Origin: Alopecurus myosuroides
Lineage: Eukaryota > Streptophyta > Magnoliopsida > Poales > Poaceae
Assembly: GCA_028641055.1 (NCBI GenBank)
Contig: CM054059.1
Span: forward strand, 106,528,263-106,592,262
Reading direction: 5' to 3'
Length of the DNA: 64,000 nt
Positions 19,205 through 30,766 of the stretch are shown piece after piece; positions within the stretch are counted from its first letter, which is position 1, and each line of letters begins with the position of its first letter. The notes beneath the pieces were generated by a model that saw only the letters and a program-made list of their open reading frames with translations, was not told the origin of the DNA and did not search any database. A program made the position numbers and the translations under genes.

Positions 19205-22200
19205 CTATTCCAAAACAGACTCTGCAGATTCTGGAATCTTCCCTCTAATGAACTTCTCCAGAGTCATTACTTGAATAACATCAACATCTTCATCATAGGA
19301 ATCCCCAGAAATATAATGTTTGGGTCTTTGTACATTTACCACTTGTGTAGTGTTATCTTTGAGGGCAGCAATTTTGATTGCACCCGAACGATACACTTCT
19401 TCAATAATATAAGGTCCTTCCCATCGGGAGAGTAATTTTCCTGCAAAAAATCTGAGACGAGACCGATACAATAGGATTTTCTCACCAACATGAAAATCTC
19501 TTTTAAGGATTCTTTTATCATGCAATTGCTTAACTTTCTCTTTGAAGAGCTTGGCATTTTCATAAGCTTCACATCTCTATTCATCTAGATGGTTCAAATC
19601 AAGCATTCTTTTTTTACCAGCAAGTTTAAAATCTTTATTTAATTCTTTCACTGCCCAATAAGCTTTGTGTTCTAATTCTAAAGGCAAGTGACAAGCTTTT
19701 CCATAAACCATTTTATAGGGAGACATACCCATCGGATTTTTATAAGCAGTTCTATAACACCATAAAGCATCATTCAACTTATCTGAGCAATTCATCCTAG
19801 ATTGATTAATAGTCTTTTGCAAGATAGATTAATTTCTCTATTTGATAATTCTACTTGCCCACTGGTTTGAGGATCATAAGCTGAGGCAATTCTATGATTA
19901 ACATTATATTTAGCAAGGGTTTTTCTAAAACCACCATGAATAAAATGAGAACCTCCATCAGTCATAAGATATCTAGGCACACCAAACCTAGGGAAAATAA
20001 CATCTTTAAGCATTTTCAATGAGGTCTCACCATCAGCACTTTTTGTAGGTATAGCTTCTACCCACTTAGTAATATAATCAACAGCAACAAGAATATGAGT
20101 ATAACCATTCGAAGGAGGAAAAGGACCCATAAATTCAAATCTCCAACAATCAAAAGGTTCAATAACAAGAGAATAACTCATAGGCATTTCATCACGTCTA
20201 GAAATATTTCCTACTCTTTGACATTCATCACAAGATAAAATAAATTTACGTGCATCTTTAAAGAGAGTAGGCCAATAGAAACCTGATTGTAGAACGTTCT
20301 AAGTGGTTCTATCTCCAGCGTGATGTCCTCCATAAGCACTACCATGGCACTTCTTCAATATTTCACGTTGTTCATGATCTGAAACACATCTTCTCATAAT
20401 ACCATCTACTCCTTTATATAAATGTGGGTCATCCCAAAAATAATGCCTCAAATCATAGAAGAATTTTCTTATTTGTTGAGTTGTAAATGTTGGAGGCAAA
20501 TACTTTGTTACAATAAAGTTAGCATAATCAGCATACCATGGACTATCTTGGAGTTTTACCTTTATTGCAGCCAACTGTTCATTTTGAAAACTATCATTAA
20601 CAGGAATAGGATCAAAAGTAATGTTTTCCAATCTAGACAAGTTATCAGCAACAGGATTTTCAACACCTTTCCTATCCACAATATGCAAATCAAACTTTTG
20701 TAAAAGCAACACCCATCTGATAAGCCTAGTCTTAGCATCTTTCTTTTCCATAAGGTATCTAATAGCAGCATGATCAGTATGAATAGTAACCTTTGATTCA
20801 TCAATATAGGGTCTAAACTTATCACATGCAAAAACTACAACTAAGAACTCTTTTTCAGTAGTAGCATAATTCTTTTGAGTAGCATCAAGAGTCTTACTAG
20901 CATAATGAATAACATTCAACTTCTTATCTACGCGCTGACCAAGAATAGCACCTACAACAAAATCACTAGCATCACGCATAATTTCAAAAGGTAAATTCCA
21001 ATCAGGTGGTTGAAAAATAGGAGCAGTTGTTAAAGCCTTCTTTAAAGTCTCAAAAGCTTCCTTACAATCATCATCAAAAACAACTGGTACATCTTTTTGA
21101 AGAAGATTAGTAAGATGTTTTGATATTTTAGAGAAATCTTTGATAAACCTCCTATAAAAACCAGCATGCCCAAGAACACTACGAATACCTTTAACATCCC
21201 TAGGACAGGGCATTTTCTCTATTGCTTCCACTTTAGCTATGTCAACTTAAATACCTCTTTCAGAAATTTATGTCCAAGAACAATTCCTTCATTAACCATA
21301 AAGTGGCATTTCTCTCAATTAAAAACAAGATTAGTTTCCTCGCATCTCTGCAAAAACTTTATCAAGGTTGTGCAAACAATTATCAAAATAAGTTCCATAG
21401 ACGGAGAAATCGTCCATGAATACTTCCAGAATTTCTTCACAAAAAACATGAAAAATAGCAGACATCCATCTTTGAAAAGTAGCAGGAGCATTACACAAAC
21501 CAAAAGGCATACGTCTATAAGCATAAGTACCATAAGGACAAGTAAAGTTTGTTTTATCTTGATCTTGCTTCCTAACAAAAATTTGAGAAAACCCAGAATA
21601 ACCATCAAGAAAACAAAAATGAGTTTTGTTAGACAACCTCTCTAGCATTTGATCAATAAAGGGAAAAGGATAATGATCTTTCTTAGTAACTTTATTAACC
21701 TTTCTAAAATCAATACACATTCTATAACCAACTACTACTCTTTGTGGAATGAGCTCATTGTTTTCATTAGGCACAACAGTCCTTCCTCCCTTCTTAGGGA
21801 CACAATGCACAGGGCTCACCCATCTACTATCAGCAATAGGAAAAACAATACCAGCATCAAGGAGTTTTAATACCTCATTTCTTACCACTTCCTTCATCTT
21901 AGGAATTAAACATCGTTGAGGTTCAACTACTGGCTTTACATTAGGTTCAATATTAATAGCATGTTGACATATATATAGTAGGAGAAATTCCCTTCAAATC
22001 ATCAAGAGTATATCCAATAGCTCCATGGTGTTTCTTCAGAATTCCAAATAATCTTTCCTCTTTTCACCTAAAAGTTTAGCACTAATAATAACATCATATA
22101 TTTTCTTATCATCAAGATAAGCATATTTAAGATCACCAGGCAAAGGTTTTAAATCAAAAACAGGATACTCCTTGGGTGGTAATGTGGTACCCAAGTCTTC

Positions 22201-22740
22201 CATAGGTAAATTATGTTTCAGTATCACTAGTTGACGAAGAAGAATATCGTCAATCTCATTTCTCTCTTCCATAAATACCTCACTCTCATGGTCCACCATA
22301 TATTGCTGCAAAGCATTGTTAGGAGCAAGAGCGATACAAGCAATTTGTTCAACTTTAAAACTCTCATCGGGCAATTTAGATTCATAAGGTGCTCTAGCAA
22401 ATTTAGAGAAATTTAACTCATAAGATTTCCATCAAATTTAGTCAATATCTTCTCCCTCTTACAATCAATAATAGCACCACAAGTGCTCAAGAAAGGTTAC
22501 CAAAAATAATAGAACAAGTCTTACTAGCAGTCTTACCAAGTACTAGAAAATCAGTGGGATATTTAGTATTACCACATAAAACTTCCACATCTCTAACAAT
22601 ACCAATCGGAAAAACAGTTTCTCTATTAGCAAGCTGGATAACCAGATCAATATCTTCAAGCTCACAAGAACCAATTTCATGCATAATTTCTTTATAAAGC
22701 TCATAAGGTATAGCACTAGAACTAGCACCAATATTAGCAA
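19205..22740 (-). pseudogene. Degraded pol of element A
   Basis: The order on the minus strand is as follows. A protease-flanking part (IQLANRETVFPIGIVRDVEV) lies at about 22684-22490. Reverse transcriptase lies at 21897-21331 with YRMCIDFRKVNKVTKKDHYP, FCFLDGYSGFSQI and the catalytic motif FMDD. RNase H lies at 21231-20299 with [13 protein letters not shown] and a chromatin-proximal zinc region ending [11 protein letters not shown]. The integrase core lies at 20187-19792 with FEFMGPFPPSNGYTHIL, LMTDGGSHF and GQVELSNREI. The C-terminal part lies at 19822-19205 with [20 protein letters not shown] and FAGKLLSRWEGPYIIEEVY. The frame breaks several times (near 21330, 21240, 20290, 19800 and 19577) and has in-frame stops, so it is dead. 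The MULE sits directly upstream, separating it from gag. Confidence 0.88.
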
Positions 22741-22840
22741 GGGAATATTACTCTTGTGCCCCCGATTCCTTAGTTCTGCTCACTTTTCCCCACGGTTGAA
22801 AGTTTTACTCACTTTTCTCCATCTGCTTAGGTGAAACTCT
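22741..22840 (+). repeat. Left terminal inverted repeat of the MULE
   Basis: The first 33 bases are nearly identical to the reverse complement of the right end, and similarity then decays gradually to GAAACTCT at 22840. It is adjacent to the 9-bp duplication copy TATTAGCAA. Confidence 0.9.
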
Positions 22841-23637
22841 GACTAATTTTCACACCTAACTTTGTTATGTCTTCCGTTAACTCTGACTAGTGGGGCCGTG
22901 TGGGACTGTGTCGCTCGTTGGACCTGACAAGTGGGACAAGTGCGGCTGCGTTTCTGTGGCATTGTCCGTTGGGCCGTTGTATGCTTTCTACGTCATAGAA
23001 TGGGCCAAGTTTTGTTGATAATTAAATTCAGCCTGCTAGCATACCCACGCGTGCGGTCAGCCTTTTATGCATGCCATCGTTTCAGCCTGCTATGCATGCG
23101 CCCAACGTTGGGATTGATGCGCGCAGCATTGACTAGTTTACGTGATTAAAAGGCTACGATTCAGCCGCCACCTAGCCATGCACGGCTGCGATTCAGTGGA
23201 AATGCTAGCATGCACACAGCCACCTAGCCACGCACGCGGGTGTGATTCCGTCGCCTCCTAGCCACACACACAGCTTGATTCAGTCGCACGCTCGATTAAT
23301 TTGTCGCGTTGTTTCACGCGTTGAGCCACGCATCGGGGCACGACCGGACTGATCGATGAAAAAAGGCGGATCCTCCACCCCCTCCTCTCCACAGTACAAC
23401 CGCGACGCCTCGATGCAGTGTGAAAAAACGGTGATGCCTCGATGTAGTGTGAAAAAATGTACAACTGCGACGCCTCGATGCAGTGTGAAAAAACGGCAGT
23501 TCCATCCACCCCCTCCCCTTGGCTACTTAAACCGCGTCTCATAACCTCCTCCTACACATCTTTAATCTCTGCCTCCTCCCAATTCTCTTCTCTCCAACCA
23601 GAGCCAAAGCACAACCGACGACTCGACATACGGGAAG

Positions 23638-24060
23638 ATGCAGTTCAACACACCCACCTTCCGCTTCCCACCCACCGCGTCGGAGGTCCGCTACCCCCCC
23701 GGTAGGGTCGTTGAGACCGCACTGCACGTCTAGTCATTCTCACGCTGGAGGAACAATACGGAGTTGGCCCGTCTCTTCCTATGTACGGGCTTTAACCACC
23801 TCCCGGCGGGGTCGCCAGTCATGTTCCGTCTGGAGGAATATCGCGCCCACTCCACTGCTCCAGTGGTAGGCCTCGTCGCCTACTTCACAAACAGGTTTGA
23901 TGCGTACTACCTGCTCGGCCGCGTGTTCTGGTGTGGATGCAAGTTCATCGTATTCACGACCTACAACATGTACACCAACTTCGAGAGCATCTTCCCCGAA
24001 GAAAACCACATGCACACCCTCCCCTACTATCTCGGCGATGACGACGTCGAGGAGCAGTGA
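23638..24060 (+). pseudogene. Accessory ORF of the MULE, unrecognised
   Basis: The frame starts at ATG 23638 and runs 140 codons to TGA at 24058-24060, with one internal TAG at 23731-23733. Without that stop it would be a 140-residue protein. A TACTTAAA element near 23524 and a pyrimidine-rich leader precede it, as for a real gene. Visible text includes RFPPTASEVRYPPGRVVE, FRLEEYRAHS, YFTNRFDAYYLLGRVFW, FTTYNMYTNFE and an acidic tail GDDDVEEQ. It is rich in aromatic residues, and I recognise no family. Codon use is strongly GC-biased at third positions, unlike the AT-rich spacers, suggesting a captured host gene or a long-standing MULE gene. It is divergent from the transposase, near the left end. 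Confidence 0.5.
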
Positions 24061-24997
24061 AGACGACGATTATGGCGGCAACGAGGAGTGAAGACGAAGA
24101 CGGTGAAGTCCAGACGGTGTTGGTGTTGCGCGCCCGCAGTGTTGCCGTCCCTAGCTAGTGTACCGTGCTATGTATCATGTGTTCCCCGTACTATGTAGGG
24201 ATCTAAGAATCCCATATTAAGTTATTTATAACTGTCTGTGCGTGATGTGTTCCTTTTTATCTGTATTCATATTATTTCCAAGTGGTTTGCCCCCAAGTTA
24301 ATTAAGGCACGACTAATAGCACATACAACGCAGCCTTTTAGAGTAGACGCAGCCTTTTTTATCTTTTCTTTCCTATATTTGAACTAGTAGTTACACTAGT
24401 TTCTGAAAAAGAAAAGAGCCCAAACTAAAAAGTAGGTAAGACAAATTTATGAACTAGTTTTGTGTATGCTGAGATAAGGACAGAAAATCAAAACATATTT
24501 GTGAACTAAATAAGGTTAGATATCAAACTATTCGAAAAAATAACTCATTTTTTTCCACGTGCATGACAACTAACTTGTGGAAAAACAAATTTTTGCCTTC
24601 TTTTTTTGGCATTCTTAAAACCCTTTTCATTTTGTGAACACTTTGTATTTTACTATCACCTCCAGCAAATAGAATAGGGTGGGCAATCAAACCTCAAATC
24701 AATGAAATCTCTTTAAATCGTTGAAAAAAAATCAGAGCATCGCGTGTTTGTGGATTTTTCCTAGAACTCGGTGTAACCAAACTGAAGCTAAACTAAACTG
24801 AAGAGAGTGTTCCTCTGAAGAAGGGATGATCTCAGGGTATTTGTGTTGCGCTAGTAGTGCTAACTGTCATCTGGTCAACTAAAAAACTAGATACCGTAAC
24901 AAACAAACTTAGATGATCTTGAGAGATGCGCATTGAAATCCATCGCATTAAGGTTTCATGACATGTACTTAATATACAGTTAATAGTAACAACATCT
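24061..24997. other. AT-rich spacer in the MULE
   Basis: No coding signal on either strand. It follows the accessory ORF, so its first part is probably that gene's 3' untranslated region. The remainder is low-complexity AT-rich DNA. Confidence 0.5.
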
Positions 24998-25538
24998 CTA
25001 ACGAGGGTTCACCAGCACGTAAACAAATCCTACAGCAACAATGCAAAAATAAAATCCTAAAGCTATCATATTTGCTTGATGCATCACTTGAATCATCTGC
25101 TTCAAGTTCTTGTTCATCTTCTTCAATTCACTCTTCAGATCTGCATCCCCCACTGTCGGAGCATCCTTCAACTCTACATTCCCCATGTTCTTCACGGATG
25201 GAGGCAGATTGAGCTCGAGGGTTGGAGCCCCCTCTAAATCAATCAAGCCCTCCCTTTGAAGCCTCTCCGCGTACTCATCCATCCGCTCGAAATGATTGCA
25301 TTTTTTACGATCTGAAAATGAAATAATGAAGCATATATCCCAACTCCATGGATGTAAGAAGAAAACCTAGATCTGGAAACGAAAGCTAAAGGATGCGAGA
25401 GGAACCAAGTTCTACCTTCCCCTTCGTCCTGCTGCTCCCGCATCTGACAAACTCACGCCCAAATTTGCCATTTTTCTTCTCCTTCGAAGTCCACCGCTTC
25501 ATTGGTGCGGTGCGTGGGCAGTCCGAACACTGCTGCAT
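24998..25538 (-). CDS. GRF-like zinc-finger protein with C-terminal membrane anchor
   Basis: A probable two-exon gene. The first exon (25538-25416) encodes MQQCSDCPRTAPMKRWTSK, then GKFGREFVRC. The second (25311-24998) encodes KKCNHFERMDEYAERLQ, an acidic linker, a helix KSELKKMNKNLKQMIQV and a final hydrophobic stretch GFYFCIVAVGFVYVLV. The CX2C, FVRC and KCNHFE spacing fits a GRF-type zinc finger, a nucleic-acid-binding module often found in short grass proteins ending in one membrane segment. A GT donor follows 25416 and a TTTTCAG acceptor precedes 25311, but joining exactly there gives the wrong phase, so either the boundary differs or one base has been lost. It may start further upstream. 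It lies within the MULE and is co-oriented with the transposase. Confidence 0.6.
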
Positions 25539-25849
25539 CGGCACTGGACCATACGTAGGCCACGAGGGCAGGAGGATGAAGTGGAGGTTGACATTTCGCC
25601 AGAGAGGACGAAGAACTGCTATGTCACCGAGATCCAAAGGGGAGGCGAATGCGAGCTGATGTGTGACTGTGTCGATGGGTGGAGGAGGGCATGGGCTGAT
25701 GTGTGACTGTGTTGATGTGTCAGTGGAATACAACAACGCGACCAATCAGGATTTAGAACCAGCCTCCTATGGATCGCCCGCCCTTCTAGAAGACTAAAAC
25801 CTGATCTCAACCGTCGACGCCATCCAACGGCGCGGAGACGGCGCGCGGG

Positions 25850-27198
25850 CATGTCCCCAGAATTCCTTCTAGAAGGTCAGATCTTACGGCTGGCATTGGC
25901 GGTAGGGTATGATCGGATGGCTGACTTTTGGTGCTAGGGTTTTGGGGTTACGAAGTTATCGGGGTTTTGGGGTTATTAATGCATGACAGAACTTCAAATG
26001 ACCATAACTAATTAAAAAAATGGAAACGAAGCATAGTTTGTCAGCTTATAAGATATATTTACTAGAAAAAAAATATAACCATGCTATAGAAACATTTCCA
26101 AGAAAAATCATTTTCACAAGCGAGCCATCAAAATCAGGTTCAAATGACCATAACTAATTCAAAAAAAATAAAAAAAATGCACGGCAAGCTCACATAGCCG
26201 TCATATGTGACATGGTTATGAGAAAAAAATATAAAATCGATGTCAAGACGTTTTCATGAAAAAGGCTTCTCACAAATGAGAAAGCGTGTATAGACCTGCT
26301 CAGAGTTTGATGGAGAGTGAAGGAGGGTTTTGGTTTTGAAAAAATTCAAATAAATCAAAAAAAACACCAATACTTCCTCTTGGAGTGAATAAGACGGTTC
26401 TGAACTTACTTTTACATTTTCATATCTCAAACGTGTGTTTTGGTGGTTTTCAATTAAAAGGAATTTTTCAAAAAATAAATAAATAATATGGAAAACAATT
26501 AAATAGTGAGCCTTCGATTGGACACTATTTAGATGGAATAAGTGCCACCTAAAAAATATTGGCTCATCTAGAGAAGGTCGAACAAAAAACTTGATTACAA
26601 ATGGGGCTGTTTACCCTAGATTCAGAGCTCATTTGTATCACGTTTCTCCTTCGGATTGATCACCTTCAAATATGGGGGTTCAAATGTTGGTGAAAGTTCA
26701 ACTTTAGCTCAAACAAGTACTAAAAAGCAACATACTTGAATTTTTTTACAACTTCAAGTTTGGCTCAAATTATAATTTTGTTCCAAATTCAAATAGTGCT
26801 TCAAATTCAACCTTTGTTTCAAATATGCATTCTGCCTCACATATGATACCAAAGCACAAACAGTATTATTAAGACTTATAAGTTATCACAAGATCTAAAG
26901 TTGACAACACAAACACCTAACTACAAATCCAGCAAATTCAAATTCATAGTTCAAATTCAAATCTTCGACCTGCTCCTTGTGTGAGAAGATGGCTTCACCA
27001 TCTTGCTCTGGATTTACCTAGCTGGAGTACTCTTTGGAATCATCTTGTTACTTCTGATCTTCCCTTAGGGTTGTGGCCGTGGAGGTGGTGACGGAGTAAT
27101 TCCACTCGGCGAGCACTCGACGACAAGTTGACGATCATCTGCGTGTTCAGTAATCCTTAAAGGAACAACTAGTACAATTACTATGTCCTCTTCTTATA
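25850..27198. other. AT-rich spacer in the MULE with a repeated motif
   Basis: No gene seen. A motif TTCAAATGACCATAACTAATT occurs twice, near 25992 and 26140, about 148 bp apart and followed each time by an A-run. CAAATTCAAAT-type runs are frequent at 26690-26960. This is probably transposon-specific filler or the regulatory region between the GRF gene and the transposase end. Confidence 0.45.
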
Positions 27199-30156
27199 TT
27201 ATAGCTTTAAAACCATCAAGAGCCATGGATTCAAATTATAAGCCATCCGATGATGATGATTCAAATTATCAAGAGCTCTATCCTCTTCTTCTCTTATAGC
27301 TTCCTCTCTACATCTTTTCTTCCCTCTGCCTCCATTTATCCTAGTGCTGAGAAATAAAATTATAAGACATATGGAGAAAAGAGAACAAAATGCATAAAAA
27401 GGGAATGCATACACATACCAAGGTGTTGCTTTAACGAGGAGTGCATCTTCAGACTCAATTGCTGCTGCATGGTCCCCTCCATCTTCAATCTCCATTGCTG
27501 ATGCATTCTCCTCTGCATTTGCTGTTGTCCATCGTTCCTCTTCTCCAAATGATGCATCCACTAGATTGGAACAAAGCCTAGCAATGTGCCCCAAATTTCC
27601 ACATTTTTTTGCACGCCCTCTTTTTTGGTACACGACCCTCTTCACCTGCTCTGTACCTTTTTTTTGTTGGTCTTTCTGGTGGCCTAGTCAGTAAAGGAGA
27701 GTGGAGTTTGAACACTGGATCTACTATGTTCTATTGGTATTTTCCCACGAGTGCAGGCACATTGTGAGCATAAGCAGCCTTAAATTTATCAACAGAGAAA
27801 TACTCAGAGCAATACTGATCAACTTCACCATCTTCACCCCCAATCAGAGTCATCAGATGTAGAGCATTTATGCATGGCTTCCCACGAATCTTCCATTACC
27901 TACAAATGCATTCCCTAGTGGATAGGTTCACTGGATACCTCCATTCCCTATTTTTACTATTAGTGTATGCTACCTCAGCCTCGGATGTTGACGATCGAAT
28001 GCACCTCATCTTCAGTCCTCTTGCCTTGTGATGCAATGCCTTAATCAGTGATGGGAGTATAACATGGCCAACATATTGTGTTTTAGCAATTCTTTTGTGA
28101 AGAGCCATATTTATCATGATCATCTGCCTCATCTTATCAAATGCTTGCCAAACCAAATAATGAAGAGTATTCTGCAAGATTACTGGTCACATAGTCTACT
28201 TTGCATATGGTGTTGAATTGGCTTCTTGACCGCACCTTTCCATGATGTGCATCCATATACTCCTTCACCTCTGGATGTTTCTGAGCATAAAACACTCTCA
28301 AATGGTGCTCATGCTTCCTTTCGCTGCATGTGTATGATGCTGGCCATAAGTTCTCATAAAAAACTTTTCCTTTGAACTTCTTTTTAAAATTTTGCGCTAG
28401 GTGTCGCATACATTCCTTATGCTTCACTCCAGGGAATACAATTTCTACTGCACTCTCTAGACCTTTGCAAGCATCTGTATGTATAGCTAAACCTGGGGTG
28501 TGCCTATAATATTGCGCAGCTGCTGCAGAAACCAGACCCAACTTTCCTTGGACTCTGCCTCCAAAACACCAAATGCAACTGGGAATAGCCAGTTGTGTCC
28601 ATCAACTGCAGAAGCTGCTACTAGATGTCCTCTCCATCTTCAAGTCAAATGGGTAGCATCTACAGCCAAATAAGGCATGCATCCATCAAGAAACCCCTGC
28701 CAACAAGCCTTGAAACATACAAAATCCCTTCTGAAGCACTCCTTCTCAAATGACTTCCCTTTTATTTTGAATGGAACTGTATGCTTGTCAATTTCTACAA
28801 CACTACCTGGACTAGCCATCTCCACTTCAGCTTTGAAGGTGTAAAGCAACTGAAAACTTTCATTCCATTGACCATTAATCATGTCAAGAGTCATTTCTTT
28901 AGCTTTGAAAATCCTCATGTAAGGAATTACAATCTTATACTTCTCAAAAAGCTTCCCTTCGAGTGTTGTTGGACCAAGACCAGGTTTTTCTCTCAACCAA
29001 TCCAATATTGCATCTGCCACCCATCGAGTTTTTGCTAGTTTGGATTTTTCCTTCCCCCTCCCCTTCCAGGTGGACATGTGTGCTTGTGTGGGTTTTTCTT
29101 TATTTGAAACAAAAGAAAGTTCAAAAAATAATGGATAAGAAACATTACTCAATGATCTGAAATAAAATAATCAATCAACTTGGAGTACCTCAATCGGTTT
29201 GCTCTTTAGCATACGGAATGCATGCAACCTCCGCATACACCTACCATATGGACAATAAACTGTGAACCTTCTTGGCTCACTCCTTTTACTCTTATAAAAA
29301 ATTTCAGTAAGAATGCAATATGTAGTTACTGCATTCCGACAGTCCACCATCGATTGGAATATGGTGCCTTCAGTAAGCTCGGGATTCTCCATGTTCCACT
29401 CAATTGTTGGCACATCGTCACCATCGTATTCATCCAAAATTAAGTTGTCATTGTTCTTTGCATCCTCTTCATCGTTAGTGTCATCAAACCTAGGTCGGGT
29501 CATGGGCTCCTCCGGATATTCATCATCCACTGCTTGCTGACTAGCTCTATCTACCAGTTCAGGGTACATCATCTCGTCTTCGTCATCATTTCGAGGCACT
29601 TCCTCGTCAGGTTCTGCATCTTCTTCTACAACGACCATAGCAGGAACAGGAGAAGCAGCAGCACTACAGGCAGCAGATTCAACAGCAGACATGTTGTGGC
29701 TCCACGCACCACTCGCTTTATTTGGTCTCGACCTAAAGGGAGTCCCGGGGTGCTGGCTATTAGCAGAAACAGACGATTGCTGAACACCCTTCCCCTTGAC
29801 TGGTTCTGCGCGTGGCTGAATCACGTCGATATGAAGTTTACCGAAACGGCTGCCAGCATTCAGAGTAAAAACAACCCGAGATGCTCGTCGCAAGTTAGTG
29901 GGAGAAATCTTTGCTCGGTACTGCTGAAGTAACTCAATTCAACAGCATCGGCATCGCTCCATGGATAGGCTGAACGGAGGGTAGTGAGAAAATCTCTGAA
30001 GAAAATGTTTGTTTCTATCACAACTGGATAGAAAAACGAATGGAGAAAATGTGGTTTAGTACCACGTAGCACACTAGTTTCCATTCTAACCGCCAGCCGA
30101 AAATCCATCGCAGGATCAATCCTATTTAGTTCAAACATACGGCTGCAGTTAGGCAC
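27199..30156 (-). pseudogene. MuDR-type transposase of the MULE, decayed
   Basis: This would encode the enzyme that cuts and moves the MULE. The N-terminal region runs from 30156 (AYPWSDADAVELSYF) and switches frame at a T-run near 29868 before FTLNAGSRFGKLHIDV. An acidic linker and the MuDR N-terminal domain follow (FQSMVDCRNAVTTYCI and RCMRRLHAFR, about 29340-29171). The catalytic MULE domain has AVDATHLT near 28640 with the first Asp, then a stop where a Gly codon is usual, then AIHTDACKGLESAV near 28480 with the second Asp and a following helical HEHHLRVFY region. A SWIM-type zinc finger follows (ECICR, a stop, then KPCINALH, about 27910-27860), and a zinc knuckle CGNLGHIARLC near 27585. 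At least two nonsense codons and two frameshifts make it inactive. Confidence 0.85.
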
Positions 30157-30657
30157 GAGACAAAGGAGAGAAATTGGAACGATTCAAGCTAAAAAAATGT
30201 CAAATACCGCCTTACTTATAGGCTAGAACACCAATTCAAGGGGAAACGTTGCTTACCCGGGTCTAATCCATGAAGTATTTGCCATTGATTCGACCCAATC
30301 CTCTCCACGGCTGAAAGCATTCTGGGGGTCCTGGATCAACATGGCTTGAGAGATGGTGAGGTGGGGTTGATTATGAGGTGTGTAGATGAGCCAGATAATG
30401 CGGACGAGGGGATGGGCAGCGGTGAACACGGCACAACAGCGGCGGAGGGGATGGGGCAGCGGCGGAGGGGTCGAGGCTGCGCGATGCGGCGGTGTCGATC
30501 TGTTTCAGCTTCAGACAAGCTCTCTTACGTGTCTCCTTGCGGTCCCACTAGGCACGCAACGGTCAAAGGAGAACCCGACCCCACTTGTCAGCACAAACTC
30601 AGAAGTTGACGGTCAATGCATTGACTGGATGGCAAAAGCCAGTTATCAACTTTTGCG

Positions 30658-30757
30658 AGAGTTTCAGCTAAGAGAATGAGGAAAAGTGAGCAAAAGTTTA
30701 GAGCGTGGGGAAGAACGAGCAAGACTAAGGAATCGGGGGCACAGGAGTAATAATCCC
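30658..30757 (-). repeat. Right terminal inverted repeat of the MULE
   Basis: The reverse complement of the left repeat, with about four mismatches in the first 40 bases and more beyond. It is followed by TAATAGCAA, the second copy of the 9-bp duplication. Confidence 0.9.
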
Positions 30758-30766
30758 TAATAGCAA

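Larger units (their letters stand above)
22741..30757 (-). mobile_element. Mutator-like transposon (MULE) with accessory genes
   Basis: An 8,017-bp DNA transposon. The terminal inverted repeats are about 100 bp each (22741-22840 and 30658-30757), both starting GGGA(A/T)TATTACTC and sharing GTGCCCCCGATTCCTTAG. The flanks are TATTAGCAA (22732-22740) and TAATAGCAA (30758-30766), a 9-bp duplication with one mismatch; 9 bp is diagnostic of Mutator. It separates gag from pol of element A. Inside are a decayed MuDR-type transposase (minus, 27.2-30.2 kb), a GRF-like zinc-finger gene (minus, about 25.0-25.5 kb) and a plus-strand ORF (23638-24060). AT-rich spacers lie between them. Confidence 0.92.
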
